64,000 nucleotides of DNA. It comes from Taibaiella soli (GTDB taxonomy: Bacteria > Bacteroidota > Bacteroidia > Chitinophagales > Chitinophagaceae). A program made the translations under genes and the position numbers. Shown here piece after piece: positions 26,684 to 34,548 of the stretch. The first letter of the stretch is position 1. Each line of letters starts with the position of its first letter. Under the pieces are notes generated by a model that was given only the letters and a program-made list of their open reading frames with translations, was not told where the DNA came from and searched no databases. The stretch lies in assembly GCF_003236175.1 (NCBI RefSeq), contig NZ_QKTW01000003.1:294298-358297 (forward strand). Direction: 5' to 3'.

Positions 26684-26858
26684 AAAATTAATCTTTTAGG
26701 CGGAAATGAGCATTTTGAAGTACCGGAACTTATTAGTACAAATCTCATGCCATTAGCCAAAACCCGTCTTTTACAAATAATTAGAACACAAAAATAGTGT
26801 TTCCTATTGTGTGCGTTTTGTTATAAAAATCTAAGCTGCAATATACGGTAAATAAAAA

Positions 26859-26884
26859 GGAGCCGTCTCGGGGAAGACGGCTCC
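26859..26884 (-). terminator. Terminator of the 548-residue T9SS gene
   Basis: GGAGCCGTCT / AGACGGCTCC perfect 10-bp stem with a 6-base loop. On the minus strand it is followed by TTTTTATTT. Confidence 0.88.
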
Positions 26885-26915
26885 ATGCTTCAAGAGGGGC
26901 TGCTTATTTAACGAC

Positions 26916-28562
26916 TTATTGTTTTACGATTTTGTATTTGAAAGCTTCGGAGCCGGTTGTTACCTGCAGGAGGTAAATACCTGGCGTCAGATTTTCGAGA
27001 CCGCTGATGCTGAATGCATTGGTACCAGCTTCTCTGTTTTCAACAGTTGCTGAAATTGTTTTGCCAGACAGGTCAATTACTTCAAGGCGAACGCTTTGTG
27101 CTTTACCCAGTGTTACGTTTACGGACAGGTTGCTGCTAAATGGATTTGGTGCATATGAAACAGTAGCAGCGGTGTTGTTGCCGTTGTTTTCAGATTGCAG
27201 ACGAACCACGCTGCTATAAGTTACCAGCCCTCTGTTGTCTGTGAATTTGATACGGTACAGTGCAACATTTGTAGCTTTTGAATCCTGATAGTTGTATGAT
27301 TCGTTGCTCACGCCGGCGTTTTCGAGGCTGATCAGCTGCAGTGTTTCGAAATTTTGACCGTCAGCAGAATATTCCAGTTCCATGCTCTGCATGTCTTTTA
27401 CATCGGCAACAGTCCAGTTCAGTTCGTTGTAATTATTGTTTGCTTTACCTGTAAAGCTTACCAGACGGATCGGGAGTGGTGTAGCACCGCTGCCGCTGTT
27501 GTTGGAGCTGCTGTAGCAATTCAGTACGAGGAAAGAAGCTGTCTGATAGTTGGTTGTATCATAAGCGTTGATCGGATAAACGGTAGCGGTGTTGTTTGTA
27601 CCAGGGATATCCATATTGTAGTGATTGTATGCATCACTGATGTAACCGTTGGTGATGGTACCGTTATTTTGAGATTCATCACTGCCAGAGCCACCTTCGA
27701 TACGGATATAACCTTTGCGGTTGATATTGTTTGTGTTGCTGTTCGTTGCGTTGTTAACGATAGTACCGTTATTTACAAAAGTGGCAGTGCGGAGATAACC
27801 GGCATTGATCATATTGCCGCTGTTTTGGTAGGTACCCCAGCCAGAACCAGTTACCCAAAGGAAACCGTAGTTACCAGCGTTGTTTGAGCTGTTTACAAAT
27901 TTGGTAACCACCATGCGGCAGCTGTTAGAAAAAGTAGCATTGTTGCCTACAGAAAACTGACTGCCTGTAGAAATCAGCAGACCTTTATTAGTAAAAGTAC
28001 CGGTGATATCCATCTGGTCAACTCTTGCAGTACCGTTGTTTACAAAGCTACCTGCTACTGAAGCGTAAGCTGGCATCAAGAGCGTACCTGTATTCGTTAC
28101 GATACTGTTGTTGCTCACATTCATACCGTTGGTAGTCAGGTTAGCGTAGTTGTTTACCGTAATATTAGTCAGACCCATATAGGCTGCAGTCATCGAGTTG
28201 TAGTTGTCGATCTGGCCGCCCTGGCTGCTGAAGCTCTGAATGTTTGCATTACCGCAGTTGATGATCGCACATCCGTTGGTAAAACCGCTGATGTAGCTGT
28301 TCAGCACTACGTTAGCACCGATGTACAATGTATCTTTTGATTGGAAGCTGATGTTACCGCTGAATGTCAGGGTGCCGGTGCCCGTATTTACGATGCCGAT
28401 TTTTTTGCCGCTGCCAGAGAAAGAATAACCGCTGGTAGTAGATGCTGAAATCTGATTAGCTGGTGCGATCGTTACAGTAGGACAAGTTTGAGCAGATGCT
28501 GCGAATGTTGCAGTTGCTAACGCCAGAGTGGCAAAAACGTGGGTAAAAAATTTTGGTTGCAT
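26916..28562 (-). CDS. T9SS type A sorting domain protein, beta-solenoid-like body
   Basis: A 548-residue secreted protein. The chosen ATG gives MQPKFFTHVFATLALATATFAASAQ as a clean signal peptide; upstream in-frame starts to 28694 would put a 44-residue non-signal tail in front and are rejected. The body (about 30-350) is Asn/Gly/Thr-rich with repeated short strands such as NNGTARVDQMDITGTFTNKG and GYLRTATFVNNGTIVNN, suggesting a beta-solenoid built from about 20-residue turns. A linker at about 375-465 (SGSGATPLPIRLVSFTGKANN and ELNWTVADVKDMQSMELEYS, a fibronectin-like region) leads to the sorting domain, ending SGLENLTPGIYLLQV and YKIVKQ. Surface adhesin-like role is inference; no enzyme motif. 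Confidence 0.86.
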   Translation of the reverse strand: MQPKFFTHVFATLALATATFAASAQTCPTVTIAPANQISASTTSGYSFSGSGKKIGIVNTGTGTLTFSGNISFQSKDTLYIGANVVLNSYISGFTNGCAIINCGNANIQSFSSQGGQIDNYNSMTAAYMGLTNITVNNYANLTTNGMNVSNNSIVTNTGTLLMPAYASVAGSFVNNGTARVDQMDITGTFTNKGLLISTGSQFSVGNNATFSNSCRMVVTKFVNSSNNAGNYGFLWVTGSGWGTYQNSGNMINAGYLRTATFVNNGTIVNNATNSNTNNINRKGYIRIEGGSGSDESQNNGTITNGYISDAYNHYNMDIPGTNNTATVYPINAYDTTNYQTASFLVLNCYSSSNNSGSGATPLPIRLVSFTGKANNNYNELNWTVADVKDMQSMELEYSADGQNFETLQLISLENAGVSNESYNYQDSKATNVALYRIKFTDNRGLVTYSSVVRLQSENNGNNTAATVSYAPNPFSSNLSVNVTLGKAQSVRLEVIDLSGKTISATVENREAGTNAFSISGLENLTPGIYLLQVTTGSEAFKYKIVKQ

Positions 28563-28988
28563 TTTGTTGGTTGGTTGCTTTGTTTCTAATGTTTTGTCAA
28601 GCTTTCGTTGATTGACAGTGCGAAATAACAACCCCAAAACGGACCTAGAAATAATGGTATTTTTTAATATAAAAACTTGGTTAATAGCTCGCAAATGAAT
28701 TGTAAACCGAAAAAGTTCTATGGTTGCTTTTATCGATGAAAACTATTGACTGTGGCGGGTTTTATAAGTTTTGTTAATAAGGTTTGTTAACATTTAACAA
28801 AATGAATTTTGCCTGACGACAGCTCCGTTTAACGACGGAATAACAGTTAATTCTGGTCCGGGAGCCTGTTTTTATGGCTTTTTGGTAATAATTCGTCTTC
28901 AGTGCACAAAAAAATCCCTGATCGACATTGCGATCAGGGATTTCTTTATTTTATTTGGTCAATGAGGGGTACTCTCTTGACCATCAAA
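28563..28988. other. Intergenic region, no gene seen
   Basis: 426 bases upstream of the T9SS gene and downstream of glyA (both minus strand). It is AT-rich, contains a run of TTAACATTTAACAAAATG-like sequence near 28790, and ends with the glyA terminator. Confidence 0.5.
28912..28943 (-). terminator. Terminator of glyA
   Basis: AAATCCCTGATCG / CGATCAGGGATTT, 13-bp perfect stem with a 6-base loop. On the minus strand it is followed by a run of T, 46 bases after the glyA stop codon. Confidence 0.88.
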
Positions 28989-30257
28989 CTAGTACAATGG
29001 GAATTGCAGCATAAATGTGTTTACTTCAGTTTTTACTGCGTCAATCAGCACTTCGTCGTCAGCGTTCATCAGCACTTTGTCAATCCACTCAACGATCTGA
29101 GACATATGCTCTTCTTTCAGGCCGCGGGTAGTAACAGCGGGAACGCCAACACGGATACCTGAAGTGATAAACGGAGATTTATCATCAAACGGAACCATAT
29201 TCTTATTCAAGGTGATATCTGCTTTTACCAGCGTGTTTTCTGCCTTTTTACCGCTAATACCTTTATTTCTCAGGTCAATAAGCAGCAGGTGGTTATCAGT
29301 ACCGCCGGAAACGATATCGTAGCCTTTATCGATAAATGCTTTCGCCAGTGCCTGTGCGTTTTTGATGATCTGTTTTGCGTAAACGGTGTATTCGTCCGAC
29401 AGGATTTCGAAGAACGCAACTGCTTTAGCAGCAATTACATGTTCCAGCGGACCGCCCTGTGTACCAGGGAATACAGCCAGATCAATCAATGCGCTCATCA
29501 TACGGATTTCGCCTTTTGGACCAGTAAGTCCCCAAGGGTTTTCGAAATCTTTTTTCATCAGGATGAGACCGCCGCGAGGACCACGGAGTGTTTTGTGCGT
29601 AGTAGTAGTAACGATATGACAATGCTCAAACGGACTGCTCAGCAAACCTTTTGCAATCAGACCGGCAGGGTGGGAGATATCAGCCAGTACCAGCGCGCCT
29701 ACTTTATCGGCGATCTGGCGGATGCGGGTATAATCCCAGTCGCGGCTATAAGCAGAAGCACCACAGATGATCATCTTTGGTTTGTGCTCCAGCGCCTGCG
29801 CTTCCATCATATCATAGTCCACATGGCCGTTTTCTTTCTTTACACCGTAGTGAACCGCCTTATATAATTTACCAGAGAAGTTTACCGGAGAACCATGTGT
29901 CAGGTGACCGCCCATGCTCAGATCCAGACCGAGAATAGTATCTCCCGGTTGCAGACAAGCCAGCATCACGGCAGCATTTGCCTGAGCACCGCTGTGCGGC
30001 TGCACGTTGGCATAAGCGACATTAAATATTTCTTTTGCACGGTCAATCGCCAGTTGTTCACTTTTATCTACCACTTCACAACCGCCATAGTAGCGACGGC
30101 CAGGATAACCTTCAGCATATTTATTAGTCATTACATTGCCCATCGCGTCCATTACCTGTTGGCTGGTAAAGTTTTCAGAAGCGATCAGTTCCAGACCACG
30201 ACGCTGGCGTTCCAGTTCTTCGTGGATGAGATCAAATAAAGCGGTGTCGCGTTGCAT
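28989..30257 (-). CDS. glyA: Serine hydroxymethyltransferase
   Basis: A 422-residue PLP enzyme that interconverts serine plus tetrahydrofolate with glycine plus 5,10-methylene-tetrahydrofolate in the cytoplasm, the main one-carbon source. The N-terminal motif [15 protein letters not shown], the YPGRRYYGG segment at about 51-59, and the PLP-lysine Lys222 in [14 protein letters not shown] are all intact, and the length is normal for the family. The gene appears monocistronic, with a strong terminator downstream and a 274-base upstream region that contains the imperfect direct repeats described at 30301-30361. No anomalies were seen. Confidence 0.98.
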   Translation of the reverse strand: MQRDTALFDLIHEELERQRRGLELIASENFTSQQVMDAMGNVMTNKYAEGYPGRRYYGGCEVVDKSEQLAIDRAKEIFNVAYANVQPHSGAQANAAVMLACLQPGDTILGLDLSMGGHLTHGSPVNFSGKLYKAVHYGVKKENGHVDYDMMEAQALEHKPKMIICGASAYSRDWDYTRIRQIADKVGALVLADISHPAGLIAKGLLSSPFEHCHIVTTTTHKTLRGPRGGLILMKKDFENPWGLTGPKGEIRMMSALIDLAVFPGTQGGPLEHVIAAKAVAFFEILSDEYTVYAKQIIKNAQALAKAFIDKGYDIVSGGTDNHLLLIDLRNKGISGKKAENTLVKADITLNKNMVPFDDKSPFITSGIRVGVPAVTTRGLKEEHMSQIVEWIDKVLMNADDEVLIDAVKTEVNTFMLQFPLY

Positions 30258-30300
30258 ATTTTCAGATTAACGGCTGCAAAGTACTGCAAATCCTTGAAAA

Positions 30301-30361
30301 GCGTGAATGGTGAATGGTCAATGGTGAATAGGGTGAAACGTCAAACGTGAAACGTCAGTTG
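30301..30361. repeat. Degenerate short direct repeats upstream of glyA
   Basis: Imperfect copies of TGAATGGT-(G/C)AATGGT and then (A)AACGTCAAACGTGAAACGTCAG in tandem. Such short degenerate repeats recur in other intergenic gaps of the window in different sequence versions. Confidence 0.55.
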
Positions 30362-30476
30362 CGCGCGTAGGACAATCACTCGCAAGAGTGTCTTTCTCGT
30401 TATAACATGTTTTACTCGCGTTTATCATCCCGATGCAAGAGGGATCCCGCGTAATGTTGGAAACACTCCTAACAAT

Positions 30477-30514
30477 GTGGGATCTGATTTCGCGGCGGAA
30501 ATAATTAATTTTAC
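30477..30514. repeat. Conserved upstream block, copy 1
   Basis: GTGGGATCTGATTTCGCGG-n-GGAAATAATTAATTTTAC precedes the first 132-residue gene. Nearly the same block precedes its paralogue at 31505-31543, so it marks the duplication unit and probably contains the promoter. Confidence 0.7.
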
Positions 30515-30531
30515 CACATAATCTTTAACCC

Positions 30532-30930
30532 TTGACGGAGATACCCGAGTTGATTCCCAAAATGAATGATGATGGCGCTCATTTTCGCCGGTTGCCGTTG
30601 CCTCTGAAAATTCTTGTGACAGGGGCCATCGTAGGCTGCGTCATCTGGGCAGCTGTTATACAACCATTCAAGGAACATCGGAATATAAAAAACTTCTACG
30701 ACCAAAAAATCACTTCTCTTGTGGTGTCGTTTTCAGATGATGGGAGGTTTACATCGTGGAAGCTTAAAAATGGCTTGTACGTAGACTTTTTCTGCGCTGC
30801 AAAAAATCAATTGACGCTCGGCGACTCCATTGTGAAGGAACCTCAGACTTTTTTGTACAAAGTATACAGAAAGGATATTGCCGGAGAGTATCAGTTTTTT
30901 GCCGATTTTGATTTTATGGTTTTGAAATAA
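30532..30930 (+). CDS. Small membrane-anchored hypothetical protein, copy 1
   Basis: A 132-residue protein of unknown family, paralogous to the gene at 31571. A single membrane segment at about 26-42 (ILVTGAIVGCVIWAAVI) follows a short N-terminal cytoplasmic piece with IPELIPKMNDDG. The rest is a beta-rich domain of about 85 residues (VVSFSDDGRFTSWKLKNGLYVDF, then YRKDIAGEYQFFADFDFM). The TTG start is chosen because it aligns with the ATG of the paralogue (TTGACGGAGATACCC versus ATGGGAGAGATACCC); the next ATG would cut ten conserved residues. It is followed without a gap (TAA then ATG) by a 136-residue membrane protein. Function unknown. Confidence 0.7.
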   Translation: MTEIPELIPKMNDDGAHFRRLPLPLKILVTGAIVGCVIWAAVIQPFKEHRNIKNFYDQKITSLVVSFSDDGRFTSWKLKNGLYVDFFCAAKNQLTLGDSIVKEPQTFLYKVYRKDIAGEYQFFADFDFMVLK

Positions 30931-31341
30931 ATGATAATGTGGTACTACTACCTTAATTATAAAATCTATTCTTTTTACAGAAGAAAAGAGCGAAACGGTA
31001 TTCCGGCGTTCTACGCATTTATGGTTACAGTGATGCTCATCTATATCAACATTTTTTCGGTGTGGGTAATGTTTGCGATGCAGGACGAAATTCTGAAACG
31101 GAATGTTGCTAAGGGAACAGTTCTGATATTCATGGCAATAATTGGGTTGGTAAATTATCTTCTGTTATATCGCAGAGGGAAATATAAAGAAGTCTTTGAT
31201 CAATTTGACAAGACCTTTGAACAATATAAAAAATGGGATCTGTCAGTAAAACTATACATCATCGGTTCAGTTCTGTTTTGGCTGATCATGCTGTTTTTAA
31301 TGGATCGTCAAAATCATCTCCAGCGGTTAAAAGCGCCATAA
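30931..31341 (+). CDS. Small polytopic membrane protein, unknown
   Basis: A 136-residue protein with three predicted membrane helices, at about 26-47 (IPAFYAFMVTVMLIYINIFSVW), 61-80 (GTVLIFMAIIGLVNYLLLY) and 105-125 (YIIGSVLFWLIMLFLM), separated by charged loops. The start codon abuts the stop of the 132-residue gene, so the two are probably co-translated. No family is recognised. It is not duplicated next to the second 132-residue paralogue, where only the first gene of the pair is found. An alternative ATG two codons in (30937) is possible. Confidence 0.7.
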   Translation: MIMWYYYLNYKIYSFYRRKERNGIPAFYAFMVTVMLIYINIFSVWVMFAMQDEILKRNVAKGTVLIFMAIIGLVNYLLLYRRGKYKEVFDQFDKTFEQYKKWDLSVKLYIIGSVLFWLIMLFLMDRQNHLQRLKAP

Positions 31342-31413
31342 TGCGGCTTCGAATATTTTCCTCGCAAATGGTCAATCTTTATGTTGCCAGCTTCCGGTCT
31401 GTGATTAAAATTC

Positions 31414-31438
31414 GTTGCGACGCTCCGTTCATCGACAG
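31414..31438 (+). repeat. Dispersed repeat TTGCGACGCTCCGTTCATC, copy A
   Basis: GTTGCGACGCTCCGTTCATC followed by GACAG. The same 20-base core occurs inverted at 31999-32018 and direct at 58090-58109. It is outside any gene here. Confidence 0.75.
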
Positions 31439-31504
31439 TACTACTATTGATTGCCTGCATTAACCCACATCCTACGGGTCATCCTGATGACGACGAAGGA
31501 GGAA

Positions 31505-31543
31505 GTGGGGATCTGATTTCGCGGAGGAAGTAATTAATTTTAC
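31505..31543. repeat. Conserved upstream block, copy 2
   Basis: GTGGGGATCTGATTTCGCGG-n-GGAAGTAATTAATTTTAC, matching the block at 30477-30514 with few differences. It lies 28 bases upstream of the second 132-residue gene. Confidence 0.7.
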
Positions 31544-31570
31544 TGAATAGTTTCAAGCTTATTCCTGCTT

Positions 31571-31969
31571 ATGGGAGAGATACCCCAATTGATACCAAAA
31601 ATGAATGACGGCGGCGTTTCCTTTGGTCGATTGCCGTTGCCGCTGAAAATTCTTATAATAGCGAGCATGGTAATCCCCGTGATCTGGACCGCCGTAATAA
31701 TGCCAATAAAAGAAAGCCGCAATCAAGAGGACTTTTACGCCCAAAAGTGCAATTCGGTCGTTGTTTCTTCCTCTGACGATGGAAGGTTTACCGCTTATAA
31801 AATGAGAAACGGTCTTTGGATTAAATTTTACTCCTCAGCCAGAAATCAATTAGCTGTTGGAGACTCAATAGAAAAAACGTTCCAGACATTTTTGTATAAA
31901 GCGTATCGGAAAGATATTATGGAGGAGTATCAGTTTCTGGGAGATTTTGATTTCACAGTATTTAAGTAA
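31571..31969 (+). CDS. Small membrane-anchored hypothetical protein, copy 2
   Basis: A 132-residue paralogue of the gene at 30532 with the same layout: a short N-terminus with IPQLIPKMNDGG, one membrane segment at about 26-44 (ILIIASMVIPVIWTAVIM) and a C-terminal beta-rich domain with VVSSSDDGRFTAYKMRNGLW and YRKDIMEEYQFLGDFDF. It starts with ATG and has a duplicated upstream block. The 136-residue partner gene is missing here; a dispersed repeat follows instead. The duplication therefore covered the promoter region and the first gene only, or the second gene was lost. Function unknown. Confidence 0.72.
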   Translation: MGEIPQLIPKMNDGGVSFGRLPLPLKILIIASMVIPVIWTAVIMPIKESRNQEDFYAQKCNSVVVSSSDDGRFTAYKMRNGLWIKFYSSARNQLAVGDSIEKTFQTFLYKAYRKDIMEEYQFLGDFDFTVFK

Positions 31970-31998
31970 CACCGACCATGCTTAATAACTGCACCGCC

Positions 31999-32018
31999 GA
32001 TGAACGGAGCGTCGCAAC
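31999..32018 (-). repeat. Dispersed repeat TTGCGACGCTCCGTTCATC, copy B (inverted)
   Basis: GATGAACGGAGCGTCGCAAC is the exact reverse complement of the core in copies A and C. Confidence 0.75.
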
Positions 32019-32129
32019 TTCGCCGGATCGGAGTGATCACCGCTGACGACAAAATGCTTTTTATTTTTATATTATAAATATTTAACTTGTATGGTGATGG
32101 CTTGAACTTAATTCTTCAACGGTTTTCTT

Positions 32130-32987
32130 ATGATACCTATACAACATTGCAAAATGTCGGCCGCTGCAATTGGTGTTGCCTTGATTCTTATTTCAGGCTG
32201 TAATAGCTCCGGTCAGGAACATAAGGAAACGTCTGTAGTTGCTACTCGCGGCCATCATGCAATAGACACCGTCGCCGGTAATAATGAAGTGAAATCTGTG
32301 GCGCCTGATGCCGAGATCAAAACAGAACAAGGGTATGCCTTTCCGCGAAACACCAGTAGTCGCGCACAATCGCCGATTGATATCATTTCTGACAAGACGG
32401 ATAAAGTGGGCAAAGAAAAAATCTCTTTTACGTTTCATTCCGAAGTGGAAGCCGCAGAAAATCTCGGTCATACGATTGAACTGGAATTTAAAGCGGGCAG
32501 CCGGTGCACCTTCAATGGCAAAGATTATGCAAGCAAACAATTCCATTTTCATACGCCCTCCGAGCATTTGATGGATGGCGTGACTTATCCGATGGAAATG
32601 CATATCGTCAATGTGTCGCGTGATTCAACAAGCGGCAAGGATGCATACGTTGTGGTTGCTGTGCTGTTCAGGATGGGAGCGGAGAACAAATTCCTCAAAG
32701 AATTTCTGGATAAGATTCCGGCACAAGAAGGTGGAAAGACGGAATTGAAAAGTGGTCAGGTAAATCTGGACGATCTGGTCAAACAATTTACCAGCAATGG
32801 CGAAAAATCTTACTACACGTACAATGGTTCACTGACTACACCACCATTTACCGAAGCGGTGCAATGGGTGATCATGAAACATATTGTAGAAGCTTCCGAA
32901 GATCAGATTATGACCGTAGAAAAAATGGAAGGCAACAACGCGCGGCATGTGCAGGCAGTGAATGGGAGGGTGGTGTATTCGCGATGA
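32130..32987 (+). CDS. Alpha-class carbonic anhydrase lipoprotein
   Basis: A 285-residue carbonic anhydrase (CO2 + H2O to bicarbonate + H+). The lipobox LISGC near residue 24 makes it an envelope lipoprotein facing the periplasm or surface. The alpha-class core is complete: SPIDI, the zinc His pair in QFHFHTPSEH, the third zinc His in MEMHIVNVS, and the substrate-pocket region YNGSLTTPPFTEAVQWVIM. Residues about 24-85 form a spacer rich in charged and polar residues. Periplasmic alpha-CAs are thought to help CO2/bicarbonate supply and pH balance. Monocistronic; the downstream hairpin at 33006-33042 may end its transcript. Confidence 0.96.
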   Translation: MIPIQHCKMSAAAIGVALILISGCNSSGQEHKETSVVATRGHHAIDTVAGNNEVKSVAPDAEIKTEQGYAFPRNTSSRAQSPIDIISDKTDKVGKEKISFTFHSEVEAAENLGHTIELEFKAGSRCTFNGKDYASKQFHFHTPSEHLMDGVTYPMEMHIVNVSRDSTSGKDAYVVVAVLFRMGAENKFLKEFLDKIPAQEGGKTELKSGQVNLDDLVKQFTSNGEKSYYTYNGSLTTPPFTEAVQWVIMKHIVEASEDQIMTVEKMEGNNARHVQAVNGRVVYSR

Positions 32988-33005
32988 AGCGGTAATTGGG
33001 TAAAT

Positions 33006-33042
33006 GCAAGAAGCAGATGCGTTAAAGGCATCTGCTTCTTGC
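33006..33042. terminator. Perfect 15-bp hairpin between convergent gene ends
   Basis: GCAAGAAGCAGATGC / GCATCTGCTTCTTGC with a 7-base loop. There is no long T-run on either side, so it is a bidirectional terminator-like or processing hairpin rather than a textbook terminator. Confidence 0.6.
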
Positions 33043-33063
33043 AAATATTTAGATAGAAATGTT

Positions 33064-33720
33064 TTAAAATTCACCCACCAAAGTAGTTTTTAGTTGATGT
33101 TTTAGATTGTCGATTGCCTTTATGAATATTGGGTCGCTGTTGTCATACTTACTTCTATTTACAAACTCTTCAAGTGGGAAATTTCTTACATCACTTGCGC
33201 TGAACTCCACGAATCCGGAAGAGGAACTTAACCCGAAAGCATTGTTTCCCGATGCACCCATATAACTACTTGTTCTGCCTTTACTTTTATTTCTTGGAGG
33301 TCTCACGAATTCAAGTACTTTAAAGTCGGTAAATCGGTAACTGTACTGGTTATTTTCTACTCCTATCTTATATTTAAATGTAACTACGAAACGCTCTTTG
33401 TCTCTATACTCGAAATTTATAAATCCGTTTCCAATATAAATTCCCTCATCTGCATCTGAATAAAGAACTGGTTTGTTTATTATCTGAACATCAATGTGAG
33501 ATTTGTCCTTGCACCGGATGTTTTCCGCCCTATCAAAATTTTGTGTGAGTAGGAATTGTGCTACTCTTTTGAAAAGCTTTTCTTTTGGAACATTTACTTT
33601 AACCGTGTTTTGATAAGTAATTTTGCCAGTTTCTTTATCAACTGGATAATCGTATTGATTTTAGCAAAAGGAGTAAATAGGAAGGAGCACGATAAGGAAT
33701 AACAAAAATGTGTGTTTCAT
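33064..33720 (-). pseudogene. DUF4468-like secreted protein with an in-frame stop
   Basis: Reading from the ATG at 33720 gives a signal peptide MKHTFLLFLIVLLPIYSFC and then TAA (33663-33661). The same frame continues open for about 198 more codons to 33064 without another stop. The continuation (NQYDYPVDKETGKITYQNTV, VPKEKLFKRVAQFL, FVVTFKYKIGVE) resembles DUF4468 proteins, a TBP-like fold found in Bacteroidota secreted proteins. Because signal peptide and domain are in one frame, a single substitution such as CAA to TAA would explain the break. Only the last 80 codons begin with a start codon of their own. The reading frame is otherwise intact, so the mutation is recent or a sequencing error is possible. 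Confidence 0.75.
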
Positions 33721-33950
33721 TTTTCGGTTTGTGTGTTTTATTGTTTTTATATTTTGGCAACTATTTAAATGCTAATAGGATCAAGATTTTTTTCATGAGA
33801 GCTGACTAATTCGGGCGCAAATAAACAGAAAAAATCGCATGAAAATAATTTTAAAATCATCGTTGCCAAAAGCCGCAGGGCGCAGTGGTTTTGACGAATA
33901 GGGTATTATTATATCTTTTGGAGCCAGCTCTAATACGCTATTAAGCTGAG

Positions 33951-33961
33951 TTGCGTCGCAC
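33951..33961 (+). repeat. Left arm of an inverted repeat flanking the 21-bp array
   Basis: TTGCGTCGCAC pairs perfectly with GTGCGACGCAA at 34430-34440 on the other side of the tandem array. Confidence 0.7.
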
Positions 33962-34003
33962 CCTTCAACGCTTGAATCACTGTTCAATTTTATGTTTTAT
34001 CAA

Positions 34004-34381
34004 TTCTCTGAGCCAGGAATTCCGACCTCTGGACCAGGATGTTGAACTTTCAAGGTAGAAAGTCGTACCTCTGGGGTAGGATGTTGAACCTTTAAGGTAG
34101 GAATTCCCACCTCGAAGCTAGGAATTGCTACCTCGGAGGTAGGATATTGAAACTTTAAGGTAGGAATTGCTACCTCTGAGGTAGAATGTTGAACCTCTGA
34201 GGTAGGAATTTCTACCTCTAAGCTAGGATTTTCTACCTCTGAGGTAGAATGTTGAACCTTAAAGGTAGAACGTTGTACCTCTGAGCCAGGAATTGCTACC
34301 TCTGAGGTAGGAATTTGAACCTTTAAGGTAGAACGTTTAACCTCTGAGCCAGGAATTCGTAGCTCTGAGCTGGATAAGTGT
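34004..34381. repeat. 18-unit, 21-bp tandem repeat with embedded palindrome
   Basis: Eighteen contiguous 21-bp units, consensus ACCTCTGAGGTAGGAATTGCT with variants. Each unit begins with ACCTCTGAGGT or a variant, an 11-base palindrome around a central T. Two unit types alternate irregularly: one ending GGAATT(G/T)CT, the other ending GAATGTTGA or GAACGTT. Unit length is exact throughout, with no frame-shifting indels. The minus strand is an open frame of 146 codons (34000-34440) encoding sixteen or so 7-residue repeats of the type IPTSEVA / HSTSEVQ / RSTLKVQ. Without a signal, promoter or known family I treat it as DNA repeat first and gene second. Confidence 0.9.
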
Positions 34382-34429
34382 AAAGAACGCCGATTGGGAA
34401 CTGCCGAATAGTAAACCGGACGATGCAGT

Positions 34430-34440
34430 GTGCGACGCAA
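34430..34440 (-). repeat. Right arm of the inverted repeat flanking the 21-bp array
   Basis: GTGCGACGCAA, the exact reverse complement of 33951-33961. Confidence 0.7.
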
Positions 34441-34485
34441 GGGAGTTTGACCGGAGCTACGATGCCGGTAACAAAAAGAAAGAAA

Positions 34486-34514
34486 AAATCCCTCCGCGAT
34501 ACCGGGAGGGATTT
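34486..34514 (-). terminator. Terminator of the hydroxybutyryl-CoA dehydrogenase gene
   Basis: AAATCCCTCC / GGAGGGATTT perfect 10-bp stem with a 9-base loop. On the minus strand it is followed by TTTCTTTCTTT, 35 bases after the stop codon. Confidence 0.85.
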
Positions 34515-34548
34515 CTGTTATTTAGTTATTCTGCTGAACAGAGTGTTC

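Noticed and set aside
28563-28694. Longer N-terminus for the T9SS protein at 26916
   Set aside because: The extra 44 residues are not a signal peptide and precede a clear one that starts at 28562.
33064-33306. 80-residue minus-strand ORF as a stand-alone gene
   Set aside because: It is the last part of a longer frame broken only by one stop codon after a signal peptide; I report a pseudogene.
33793-33987. 64-residue minus-strand ORF
   Set aside because: It has no homologue feel or start context and lies in the repeat-flanking gap.
34000-34440. 146-residue minus-strand ORF over the 21-bp array as a protein gene
   Set aside because: It has no signal, promoter or family, and is an unavoidable product of an exact multiple-of-three repeat. 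I report the repeat rather than a CDS.
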